DNA of 64,000 nucleotides. Origin: Panagrolaimus kolymaensis (taxonomy: Eukaryota; Nematoda; Chromadorea; Rhabditida; Panagrolaimidae). Under the pieces are notes generated by a model, which saw nothing but the letters and a program-made list of their open reading frames with translations, was not told where the DNA came from and made no database searches. Shown here in pieces: positions 13,381 through 26,254 of the stretch; the stretch's first letter is position 1; each line of letters starts with the position of its first letter. The stretch is taken from positions 2,170,001-2,234,000 of the forward strand of contig JAJQJQ010000019.1 of NCBI GenBank assembly GCA_028622995.1, given 5' to 3'. The position numbers were made by a program, and so were the translations under genes.

Positions 13381-15950
13381 GATTTTCTGGTTTTATTTCT
13401 TTTCATTAATATTTTTTGAGATAGCAATGGCGGACAAATTTGGTTGAAAATAATTATAAATTACTCTTATTAACGCTCTTAAACGAGTGTAAAAAAACTC
13501 TGAAATTACACAAATTGATTTTCTGGTTTTATTTCTTTTCATTAATATTTTTTGAGATAGCAATGGCGGACAAATTTGGTTGAAAATAATTATAAATTAC
13601 TCTTATTAACGCTCTTAAACGAGTGTAAAAAAACTCTGAAATTACACAAATTGATTTTCTGGTTTTATTTCTTTTCATTAATATTTTTTGAGATAGCAAT
13701 GGCGGACAAATTTGGTTGAAAATAATTATAAATTACTCTTATTAACGCTCTTAAACGAGTGTAAAAAAACTCTGAAATTCCACAAATTGATTTTCTGGTT
13801 TTATTTCTTTTCATTAATATTTTTTGAGATAGCAATGGCGGACAAATTTGGTTGAAAATAATTATAAATTACTCTTATTAACGCTCTTAAACGAGTGTAA
13901 AAAAACTCTGAAATTACACAAATTGATTTTCTGGTTTTATTTCTTTTCATTAATATTTTTTGAGATAGCAATGGCGGACAAATTTGGTTGAAAATAATTA
14001 TAAATTACTCTTATTAACGCTCTTAAACGAGTGTAAAAAAACTCTGAAATTACACAAATTGATTTTCTGGTTTTATTTCTTTTCATTAATATTTTTTGAG
14101 ATAGCAATGGCGGACAAATTTGGTTGAAAATAATTATAAATTACTCTTATTAACGCTCTTAAACGAGTGTAAAAAAACTCTGAAATTCCACAAATTGATT
14201 TTCTGGTTTTATTTCTTTTCATTAATATTTTTTGAGATAGCAATGGCGGACAAATTTGGTTGAAAATAATTATAAATTACTCTTATTAACGCTCTTAAAC
14301 GAGTGTAAAAAAACTCTGAAATTACACAAATTGATTTTCTGGTTTTATTTCTTTTCATTAATATTTTTTGAGATAGCAATGGCGGACAAATTTGGTTGAA
14401 AATAATTATAAATTACTCTTATTAACGCTCTTAAACGAGTGTAAAAAAACTCTGAAATTACACAAATTGATTTTCTGGTTTTATTTCTTTTCATTAATAT
14501 TTTTTGAGATAGCAATGGCGGACAAATTTGGTTGAAAATAATTATAAATTACTCTTATTAACGCTCTTAAACGAGTGTAAAAAAACTCTGAAATTACACA
14601 AATTGATTTTCTGGTTTTATTTCTTTTCATTAATATTTTTTGAGATAGCAATGGCGGACAAATTTGGTTGAAAATAATTATAAATTACTCTTATTAACGC
14701 TCTTAAACGAGTGTAAAAAAACTCTGAAATTCCACAAATTGATTTTCTGGTTTTATTTCTTTTCATTAATATTTTTTGAGATAGCAATGGCGGACAAATT
14801 TGGTTGAAAATAATTATAAATTACTCTTATTAACGCTCTTAAACGAGTGTAAAAAAACTCTGAAATTACACAAATTGATTTTCTGGTTTTATTTCTTTTC
14901 ATTAATATTTTTTGAGATAGCAATGGCGGACAAATTTGGTTGAAAATAATTATAAATTACTCTTATTAACGCTCTTAAACGAGTGTAAAAAAACTCTGAA
15001 ATTCCACAAATTGATTTTCTGGTTTTATTTCTTTTCATTAATATTTTTTGAGATAGCAATGGCGGACAAATTTGGTTGAAAATAATTATAAATTACTCTT
15101 ATTAACGCTCTTAAACGAGTGTAAAAAAACTCTGAAATTACACAAATTGATTTTCTGGTTTTATTTCTTTTCATTAATATTTTTTGAGATAGCAATGGCG
15201 GACAAATTTGGTTGAAAATAATTATAAATTACTCTTATTAACGCTCTTAAACGAGTGTAAAAAAACTCTGAAATTACACAAATTGATTTTCTGGTTTTAT
15301 TTCTTTTCATTAATATTTTTTGAGATAGCAATGGCGGACAAATTTGGTTGAAAATAATTATAAATTACTCTTATTAACGCTCTTAAACGAGTGTAAAAAA
15401 ACGCTGAAATTACACAAATTGATTTTCTGGTTTTATTTCTTTTCATTAATATTTTTTGAGATAGCAATGGCGGACAAATTTGGTTGAAAATAATTATAAA
15501 TTACTCTTATTAACGCTCTTAAACGAGTGTAAAAAAACTCTGAAATTACACAAATTGATTTTCTGGTTTTATTTCTTTTCATTAATATTTTTTGAGATAG
15601 CAATGGCGGACAAATTTGGTTGAAAATAATTATAAATTACTCTTATTAACGCTCTTAAACGAGTGTAAAAAAACTCTGAAATTCCACAAATTGATTTTCT
15701 GGTTTTATTTCTTTTCATTAATATTTTTTGAGATAGCAATGGCGGACAAATTTGGTTGAAAATAATTATAAATTACTCTTATTAACGCTCTTAAACGAGT
15801 GTAAAAAAACTCTGAAATTACACAAATTGATTTTCTGGTTTTATTTCTTTTCATTAATATTTTTTGAGATAGCAATGGCGGACAAATTTGGTTGAAAATA
15901 ATTATAAATTACTCTTATTAACGCTCTTAAACGAGTGTAAAAAAACTCTG
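13381..15950. repeat. Satellite array, C monomers
   Basis: 136-bp C units with the CTGG tail and GAAAATAATT body. The order of TTACAC and TTCCAC units first follows that of 9721-10990 with one additional TTACAC monomer, then diverges after about 14730. Confidence 0.96.
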
Positions 15951-16500
15951 AAATTCCACAAATTGATTTTGTGATTTTTTTGCGGTCTTTAATATTTTTT
16001 GAGATAGCAATGACGGACAAATTTGGTTGAAATAAATTATAAATTACTCTTATTAACGCTCTTAAACGAGTGTAAAAAAACTCTGAAATTCCACAAATTG
16101 ATTTTGTGATTTTTTTGCGGTCTTTAATATTTTTTGAGATAGCAATGACGGACAAATTTGGTTGAAATAAATTATAAATTACTCTTATTAACGCTCTTAA
16201 ACGAGTGTAAAAAAACTCTGAAATTCCACAAATTGATTTTGTGATTTTTTTGCGGTCTTTAATATTTTTTGAGATAGCAATGACGGACAAATTTGGTTGA
16301 AATAAATTATAAATTACTCTTATTAACGCTCTTAAACGAGTGTAAAAAAACTCTGAAATTCCACAAATTGATTTTGTGATTTTTTTGCGGTCTTTAATAT
16401 TTTTTGAGATAGCAATGACGGACAAATTTGGTTGAAATAAATTATAAATTACTCTTATTAACGCTCTTAAACGAGTGTAAAAAAACTCTGAAATTCCACA
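15951..16500. repeat. Island of four A monomer tails inside C array
   Basis: Four successive A-type tails (GTGATTTTTTTGCGG at about 15969, 16104, 16239 and 16374) lie between C units. The first unit has a C body and an A tail; the last has an A/B body and a C tail. The exchange points are therefore inside monomers, as expected for unequal crossover or gene conversion. Confidence 0.93.
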
Positions 16501-19500
16501 AATTGATTTTCTGGTTTTATTTCTTTTCATTAATATTTTTTGAGATAGCAATGGCGGACAAATTTGGTTGAAAATAATTATAAATTACTCTTATTAACGC
16601 TCTTAAACGAGTGTAAAAAAACTCTGAAATTACACAAATTGATTTTCTGGTTTTATTTCTTTTCATTAATATTTTTTGAGATAGCAATGGCGGACAAATT
16701 TGGTTGAAAATAATTATAAATTATTCTTATTAACGCTCTTAAACGAGTGTAAAAAAACTCTGAAATTACACAAATTGATTTTCTGGTTTTATTTCTTTTC
16801 ATTAATATTTTTTGAGATAGCAATGGCGGACAAATTTGGTTGAAAATAATTATAAATTACTCTTATTAACGCTCTTAAACGAGTGTAAAAAAACTCTGAA
16901 ATTCCACAAATTGATTTTCTGGTTTTATTTCTTTTCATTAATATTTTTTGAGATAGCAATGGCGGACAAATTTGGTTGAAAATAATTATAAATTACTCTT
17001 ATTAACGCTCTTAAACGAGTGTAAAAAAACTCTGAAATTACACAAATTGATTTTCTGGTTTTATTTCTTTTCATTAATATTTTTTGAGATAGCAATGGCG
17101 GACAAATTTGGTTGAAAATAATTATAAATTACTCTTATTAACGCTCTTAAACGAGTGTAAAAAAACTCTGAAATTACACAAATTGATTTTCTGGTTATAT
17201 TTCTTTTCATTAATATTTTTTGAGATAGCAATGGCGGACAAATTTGGTTGAAAATAATTATAAATTACTCTTATTAACGCTCTTAAACGAGTGTAAAAAA
17301 ACTCTGAAATTACACAAATTGATTTTCTGGTTTTATTTCATTTCATTAATATTTTTTGAGATAGCAATGGCGGACAAATTTGGTTGAAAATAATTATAAA
17401 TTACTCTTATTAACGCTCTTAAACGAGTGTAAAAAAACTCTGAAATTACACAAATTGATTTTCTGGTTATATTTCTTTTCATTAATATTTTTTGAGATAG
17501 CAATGGCGGACAAATTTGGTTGAAAATAATTATAAATTACTCTTATTAACGCTCTTAAACGAGTGTAAAAAAACTCTGAAATTACACAAATTGATTTTCT
17601 GGTTATATTTCTTTTCATTAATATTTTTTGAGATAGCAATGGCGGACAAATTTGGTTGAAAATAATTATAAATTACTCTTATTAACGCTCTTAAACGAGT
17701 GTAAAAAAACTCTGAAATTCCACAAATTGATTTTCTGGTTTTATTTCTTTTCATTAATATTTTTTGAGATAGCAATGGCGGACAAATTTGGTTGAAAATA
17801 ATTATATATTACTCTTATTAACGCTCTTAAACGAGTGTAAAAAAACTCTGAAATTACACAAATTGATTTTCTGGTTTTATTTCTTTTCATTAATATTTTT
17901 TGAGATAGCAATGGCGGACAAATTTGGTTGAAAATAATTATAAATTACTCTTATTAACGCTCTTAAACGAGTGTAAAAAAACTCTGAAATTACACAAATT
18001 GATTTTCTGGTTTTATTTCTTTTCATTAATATTTTTTGAGATAGCAATGGCGGACAAATTTGGTTGAAAATAATTATAAATTACTCTTATTAACGCTCTT
18101 AAACGAGTGTAAAAAAACTCAGAAATTACACAAATTGATTTTCTGGTTTTATTTCTTTTCATTAATATTTTTTGAGATAGCAATGGCGGACAAATTTGGT
18201 TGAAAATAATTATAAATTACTCTTATTAACGCTCTTAAACGAGTGTAAAAAAACTCTGAAATTACACAAATTGATTTTCTGGTTTTATTTCTTTTCATTA
18301 ATATTTTTTGAGATAGCAATGGCGGACAAATTTGGTTGAAAATAATTATAAATTACTCTTATTAACGCTCTTAAACGAGTGTAAAAAAACTCTGAAATTC
18401 CACAAATTGATTTTCTGGTTTTATTTCTTTTCATTAATATTTTTTGAGATAGCAATGGCGGACAAATTTGGTTGAAAATAATTATAAATTACTCTTATTA
18501 ACGCTCTTAAACGAGTGTAAAAAAACTCTGAAATTCCACAAATTGATTTTCTGGTTTTATTTCTTTTCATTAATATTTTTTGAGATAGCAATGGCGGACA
18601 AATTTGGTTGAAAATAATTATAAATTACTCTTATTAACGCTCTTAAACGAGTGTAAAAAAACTCTGAAATTCCACAAATTGATTTTCTGGTTTTATTTCT
18701 TTTCATTAATATTTTTTGAGATAGCAATGGCGGACAAATTTGGTTGAAAATAATTATAAATTACTCTTATTAACGCTCTTAAACGAGTGTAAAAAAACTC
18801 TGAAATTACACAAATTGATTTTCTGGTTTTATTTCTTTTCATTAATATTTTTTGAGATAGCAATGGCGGACAAATTTGGTTGAAAATAATTATAAATTAC
18901 TCTTATTAACGCTCTTAAACGAGTGTAAAAAAACTCTGAAATTCCACAAATTGATTTTCTGGTTATATTTCTTTTCATTAATATTTTTTGAGATAGCAAT
19001 GGCGGACAAATTTGGTTGAAAATAATTATAAATTACTCTTATTAACGCTCTTAAACGAGTGTAAAAAAACTCTGAAATTCCACAAATTGATTTTCTGGTT
19101 TTATTTCTTTTCATTAATATTTTTTGAGATAGCAATGGCGGACAAATTTGGTTGAAAATAATTATAAATTACTCTTATTAACGCTCTTAAACGAGTGTAA
19201 AAAAACTCTGAAATTCCACAAATTGATTTTCTGGTTTTATTTCTTTTCATTAATATTTTTTGAGATAGCAATGGCGGACAAATTTGGTTGAAAATAATTA
19301 TAAATTACTCTTATTAACGCTCTTAAACGAGTGTAAAAAAACTCTGAAATTCCACAAATTGATTTTCTGGTTTTATTTCTTTTCATTAATATTTTTTGAG
19401 ATAGCAATGGCGGACAAATTTGGTTGAAAATAATTATAAATTACTCTTATTAACGCTCTTAAACGAGTATAAAAAAACTCTGAAATTCCACAAATTGATT

Positions 19501-22500
19501 TTCTGGTTTTATTTCTTTTCATTAATATTTTTTGAGATAGCAATGGCGGACAAATTTGGTTGAAAATAATTATAAATTACTCTTATTAACGCTCTTAAAC
19601 GAGTGTAAAAAAACTCTGAAATTCCACAAATTGATTTTCTGGTTTTATTTCTTTTCATTAATATTTTTTGAGATAGCAATGGCGGACAAATTTGGTTGAA
19701 AATAATTATAAATTACTCTTATTAACGCTCTTAAACGAGTGTAAAAAAACTCTGAAATTCCACAAATTGATTTTCTGGTTTTATTTCTTTTCATTAATAT
19801 TTTTTGAGATAGCAATGGCGGACAAATTTGGTTGAAAATAATTATAAATTACTCTTATTAACGCTCTTAAACGAGTGTAAAAAAACTCTGAAATTACACA
19901 AATTGATTTTCTGGTTTTATTTCTTTTCATTAATATTTTTTGAGATAGCAATGGCGGACAAATTTGGTTGAAAATAATTATAAATTACTCTTATTAACGC
20001 TCTTAAACGAGTGTAAAAAAACTCTGAAATTCCACAAATTGATTTTCTGGTTTTATTTCTTTTCATTAATATTTTTTGAGATAGCAATGGCGGACAAATT
20101 TGGTTGAAAATAATTATAAATTACTCTTATTAACGCTCTTAAACGAGTGTAAAAAAACTCTGAAATTCCACAAATTGATTTTCTGGTTTTATTTCTTTTC
20201 ATTAATATTTTTTGAGATAGCAATGGCGGACAAATTTGGTTGAAAATAATTATAAATTACTCTTATTAACGCTCTTAAACGAGTGTAAAAAAACTCTGAA
20301 ATTCCACAAATTGATTTTCTGGTTATATTTCTTTTCATTAATATTTTTTGAGATAGCAATGGCGGACAAATTTGGTTGAAAATAATTATAAATTACTCTT
20401 ATTAACGCTCTTAAACGAGTGTAAAAAAACTCTGAAATTCCACAAATTGATTTTCTGGTTTTATTTCTTTTCATTAATATTTTTTGAGATAGCAATGGCG
20501 GACAAATTTGGTTGAAAATAATTATAAATTACTCTTATTAACGCTCTTAAACGAGTGTAAAAAAACTCTGAAATTCCACAAATTGATTTTCTGGTTTTAT
20601 TTCTTTTCATTAATATTTTTTGAGATAGCAATGGCGGACAAATTTGGTTGAAAATAATTATAAATTACTCTTATTAACGCTCTTAAACGAGTGTAAAAAA
20701 ACTCTGAAATTCCACAAATTGATTTTCTGGTTATATTTCTTTTCATTAATATTTTTTGAGATAGCAATGGCGGACAAATTTGGTTGAAAATAATTATAAA
20801 TTACTCTTATTAACGCTCTTAAACGAGTGTAAAAAAACTCTGAAATTAGACAAATTTATTTTCTGGTTTTATTTCTTTTCATTAATATTTTTTGAGATAG
20901 CAATGGCCGACAAATTTGGTTGAAAATAATTATAAATTACTCTTATTAACGCTCTTAAACGAGTGTAAAAAAACTCTGAAATTCCACAAATTGATTTTCT
21001 GGTTTTATTTCTTTTCATTAATATTTTTTGAGATAGCAATGGCGGAAAAATTTGGTTGAAAATAATTATAAATTACTCTTATTAACGCTCTTAAACGAGT
21101 GTAAAAAAACTCTGAAATTCCACAAATTGATTTTCTGGTTATATTTCTTTTCATTAATATTTTTTGAGATAGCAATGGCGGACAAATTTGGTTGAAAATA
21201 ATTATAAATTACTCTTATTAACGCTCTTAAACGAGTGTAAAAAAACTCTGAAATTCCACAAATTGATTTTCTGGTTTTATTTCTTTTCATTAATATTTTT
21301 TGAGATAGCAATGGCGGACAAATTTGGTTGAAAATAATTATAAATTACTCTTATTAACGCTCTTAAACGAGTGTAAAAAAACTCTGAAATTACACAAATT
21401 GATTTTCTGGTTTTATTTCTTTTCATTAATATTTTTTGAGATAGCAATGGCGGACAAATTTGGTTGAAAATAATTATAAATTACTCTTATTAACGCTCTT
21501 AAACGAGTGTAAAAAAACTCTGAAATTAGACAAATTTATTTTCTGGTTTTATTTCTTTTCATTAATATTTTTTGAGATAGCAATGGCGGACAAATTTGGT
21601 TGAAAATAATTATAAATTACTCTTATTAACGCTCTTAAACGAGTGTAAAAAAACTCTGAAATTCCACAAATTGATTTTCTGGTTTTATTTCTTTTCATTA
21701 ATATTTTTTGAGATAGCAATGGCGGACAAATTTGGTTGAAAATAATTATAAATTACTCTTATTAACGCTCTTAAACGAGTGTAAAAAAACTCTGAAATTA
21801 GACAAATTTATTTTCTGGTTTTATTTCTTTTCATTAATATTTTTTGAGATAGCAATGGCGGACAAATTTGGTTGAAAATAATTATAAATTACTCTTATTA
21901 ACGCTCTTAAACGAGTGTAAAAAAACTCTGAAATTAGACAAATTTATTTTCTGGTTTTATTTCTTTTCATTAATATTTTTTGAGATAGCAATGGCGGACA
22001 AATTTGGTTGAAAATAATTATAAATTACTCTTATTAACGCTCTTAAACGAGTGTAAAAAAACTCTGAAATTCCACAAATTGATTTTCTGGTTTTATTTCT
22101 TTTCATTAATATTTTTTGAGATAGCAATGGCGGACAAATTTGGTTGAAAATAATTATAAATTACTCTTATTAACGCTCTTAAACGAGTGTAAAAAAACTC
22201 TGAAATTAGACAAATTTATTTTCTGGTTTTATTTCTTTTCATTAATATTTTTTGAGATAGCAATGGCGGACAAATTTGGTTGAAAATAATTATAAATTAC
22301 TCTTATTAACGCTCTTAAACGAGTGTAAAAAAACTCTGAAATTCCACAAATTGATTATCTGGTTTTATTTCTTTTCATTAATATTTTTTGAGATAGCAAT
22401 GGCGGACAAATTTGGTTGAAAATAATTATAAATTACTCTTATTAACGCTCTTAAACGAGTGTAAAAAAACTCTGAAATTACACAAATTGATTTTCTGGTT

Positions 22501-25500
22501 TTATTTCTTTTCATTAATATTTTTTGAGATAGCAATGGCGGACAAATTTGGTTGAAAATAATTATAAATTACTCTTATTAACGCTCTTAAACGAGTGTAA
22601 AAAAACTCTGAAATTAGACAAATTTATTTTCTGGTTTTATTTCTTTTCATTAATATTTTTTGAGATAGCAATGGCGGACAAATTTGGTTGAAAATAATTA
22701 TAAATTACTCTTATTAACGCTCTTAAACGAGTGTAAAAAAACTCTGAAATTCCACAAATTGATTTTCTGGTTTTATTTCTTTTCATTAATATTTTTTGAG
22801 ATAGCAATGGCGGACAAATTTGGTTGAAAATAATTATAAATTACTCTTATTAACGCTCTTAAACGAGTGTAAAAAAACTCTGAAATTAGACAAATTTATT
22901 TTCTGGTTTTATTTCTTTTCATTAATATTTTTTGAGATAGCAATGGCGGACAAATTTGGTTGAAAATAATTATAAATTACTCTTATTAACGCTCTTAAAC
23001 GAGTGTAAAAAAACTCTGAAATTCCACAAATTGATTTTCTGGTTTTATTTCTTTTCATTAATATTTTTTGAGATAGCAATGGCGGACAAATTTGGTTGAA
23101 AATAATTATAAATTACTCTTATTAACGCTCTTAAACGAGTGTAAAAAAACTCTGAAATTACACAAATTGATTTTCTGGTTTTATTTCTTTTCATTAATAT
23201 TTTTTGAGATAGCAATGGCGGACAAATTTGGTTGAAAATAATTATAAATTACTCTTATTAACGCTCTTAAACGAGTGTAAAAAAACTCTGAAATTCCACA
23301 AATTGATTTTCTGGTTTTATTTCTTTTCATTAATATTTTTTGAGATAGCAATGGCGGACAAATTTGGTTGAAAATAATTATAAATTACTCTTATTAACGC
23401 TCTTAAACGAGTGTAAAAAAACTCTGAAATTACACAAATTGATTTTCTGGTTATATTTCTTTTCATTAATATTTTTTGAGATAGCAATGGCGGACAAATT
23501 TGGTTGAAAATAATTATAAATTACTCTTATTAACGCTCTTAAACGAGTGTAAAAAAACTCTGAAATTAGACAAATTTATTTTCTGGTTTTATTTCTTTTC
23601 ATTAATATTTTTTGAGATAGCAATGGCGGACAAATTTGGTTGAAAATAATTATAAATTACTCTTATTAACGCTCTTAAACGAGTGTAAAAAAACTCTGAA
23701 ATTCCACAAATTGATTTTCTGGTTTTATTTCTTTTCATTAATATTTTTTGAGATAGCAATGGCGGACAAATTTGGTTGAAAATAATTATAAATTACTCTT
23801 ATTAACGCTCTTAAACGAGTGTAAAAAAACTCTGAAATTAGACAAATTTATTTTCTGGTTTTATTTCTTTTCATTAATATTTTTTGAGATAGCAATGGCG
23901 GACAAATTTGGTTGAAAATAATTATAAATTACTCTTATTAACGCTCTTAAACGAGTGTAAAAAAACTCTGAAATTCCACAAATTGATTTTCTGGTTTTAT
24001 TTCTTTTCATTAATATTTTTTGAGATAGCAATGGCGGACAAATTTGGTTGAAAATAATTATAAATTACTCTTATTAACGCTCTTAAACGAGTGTAAAAAA
24101 ACTCTGAAATTACACAAATTGATTTTCTGGTTTTATTTCTTTTCATTAATATTTTTTGAGATAGCAATGGCGGACAAATTTGGTTGAAAATAATTATAAA
24201 TTACTCTTATTAACGCTCTTAAACGAGTGTAAAAAAACTCTGAAATTCCACAAATTGATTTTCTGGTTTTATTTCTTTTCATTAATATTTTTTGAGATAG
24301 CAATGGCGGACAAATTTGGTTGAAAATAATTATAAATTACTCTTATTAACGCTCTTAAACGAGTGTAAAAAAACTCTGAAATTACACAAATTGATTTTCT
24401 GGTTATATTTCTTTTCATTAATATTTTTTGAGATAGCAATGGCGGACAAATTTGGTTGAAAATAATTATAAATTACTCTTATTAACGCTCTTAAACGAGT
24501 GTAAAAAAACTCTGAAATTAGACAAATTTATTTTCTGGTTTTATTTCTTTTCATTAATATTTTTTGAGATAGCAATGGCGGACAAATTTGGTTGAAAATA
24601 ATTATAAATTACTCTTATTAACGCTCTTAAACGAGTGTAAAAAAACTCTGAAATTCCACAAATTGATTTTCTGGTTTTATTTCTTTTCATTAATATTTTT
24701 TGAGATAGCAATGGCGGACAAATTTGGTTGAAAATAATTATAAATTACTCTTATTAACGCTCTTAAACGAGTGTAAAAAAACTCTGAAATTCCACAAATT
24801 GATTTTCTGGTTATATTTCTTTTCATTAATATTTTTTGAGATAGCAATGGCGGACAAATTTGGTTGAAAATAATTATAAATTACTCTTATTAACGCTCTT
24901 AAACGAGTGTAAAAAAACTCTGAAATTCCACAAATTGATTTTCTGGTTATATTTCTTTTCATTAATATTTTTTGAGATAGCAATGGCGGACAAATTTGGT
25001 TGAAAATAATTATAAATTACTCTTATTAACGCTCTTAAACGAGTGTAAAAAAACTCTGAAATTCCACAAATTGATTTTCTGGTTTTATTTCTTTTCATTA
25101 ATATTTTTTGAGATAGCAATGGCGGACAAATTTGGTTGAAAATAATTATAAATTACTCTTATTAACGCTCTTAAACGAGTGTAAAAAAACTCTGAAATTC
25201 CACAAATTGATTTTCTGGTTTTATTTCTTTTCATTAATATTTTTTGAGATAGCAATGGCGGACAAATTTGGTTGAAAATAATTATAAATTACTCTTATTA
25301 ACGCTCTTAAACGAGTGTAAAAAAACTCTGAAATTCCACAAATTGATTTTCTGGTTATATTTCTTTTCATTAATATTTTTTGAGATAGCAATGGCGGACA
25401 AATTTGGTTGAAAATAATTATAAATTACTCTTATTAACGCTCTTAAACGAGTGTAAAAAAACTCTGAAATTCCACAAATTGATTTTCTGGTTTTATTTCT

Positions 25501-25720
25501 TTTCATTAATATTTTTTGAGATAGCAATGGCGGACAAATTTGGTTGAAAATAATTATAAATTACTCTTATTAACGCTCTTAAACGAGTGTAAAAAAACTC
25601 TGAAATTCCACAAATTGATTTTCTGGTTATATTTCTTTTCATTAATATTTTTTGAGATAGCAATGGCGGACAAATTTGGTTGAAAATAATTATAAATTAC
25701 TCTTATTAACGCTCTTAAAC
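16501..25720. repeat. Satellite array, C monomers with sub-variants
   Basis: 136-bp C units. Sub-variants include GGTTATATTT tails (for example 17192, 17462, 17602, 18961, 20321, 23449, 24401), a TTAGACAAATTTATTTT version (20847 to about 24540) and single-base private changes. Around 23022-24790 a seven-unit string repeats at a 952-bp offset. The array is cut at 25720 by the LTR retrotransposon. Confidence 0.97.
25716..25720. other. Target-site duplication, left copy (TAAAC)
   Basis: TAAAC directly before the 5' LTR matches TAAAC at 30888-30892 directly after the 3' LTR. Five bases is the usual size for Ty3/gypsy integrases. The target was the sequence GCTCTTAAACGAGTG inside a C monomer. Confidence 0.92.
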
Positions 25721-25938
25721 TGTTGTGTACGTAAGCGTTTATTCAAATACGCGCTCGTGCATAACATTGCACGAACATGGCTGAGTGTTAGAGCTATTGG
25801 TGACTCTTCACCAACAGCTACTTGTTTTCGTTAGTTTCGTTTGTTCATTGTTTCATTCAATAATAAATACTCAGCTCTGCTGTAAATATACGTTTTATTC
25901 TCTCTTTGTGAATTTGTCAGTATCTCGGATACACAACA
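25721..25938 (+). repeat. 5' LTR
   Basis: 218 bp, beginning TGTTGTGTACG and ending ATACACAACA; the outermost TGTTGTG and CACAACA form a short terminal inverted repeat. Internal hairpins are CGTGCA/TGCACG near 25755-25775 and TTGGTGA-CTCT-TCACCAA near 25798-25815. An AATAAA lies near 25862 and could serve as polyadenylation signal in the 3' copy. The LTR should drive transcription of the element; no TATA box is obvious. Confidence 0.95.
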
Positions 25939-25945
25939 AATTTAG

Positions 25946-25959
25946 TGGTGACGAGTGGA
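25946..25959 (+). promoter_or_regulatory. Putative primer binding site
   Basis: Seven bases after the 5' LTR the sequence reads TGGTGACGAGTGGA. It begins with TGG, the complement of the CCA end of tRNAs, as expected for a minus-strand primer binding site. The first seven bases resemble the tRNA-Trp type used by some Ty3/gypsy elements, but the match does not continue, so the primer tRNA is uncertain. Confidence 0.55.
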
Positions 25960-26254
25960 TTTTTTCCTGCTCCTCTCTCCTGTTGCTCCTCATCGTGGTT
26001 CAACAAACTCAACTTCAATTGATCCTGCTGCTCTCCCTTTGGATCCTGGATCTCGTTGCTCCTTTTCGTGGTTCAACGCTGGTACCTGTGCTCGTGCTCT
26101 TGGTCCCTTCTCATATCTCAAACTTTGCCGTTGAACACCTTTGGTTCAACTCTACGCAAAACGCCTACAACCGATACCGCTCGCCTCTGCTGTTGATACT
26201 TTTGGTAAAGTGTCATTCAAATAACGCCTACGGAGGACATCTCTCATCTTCAAA

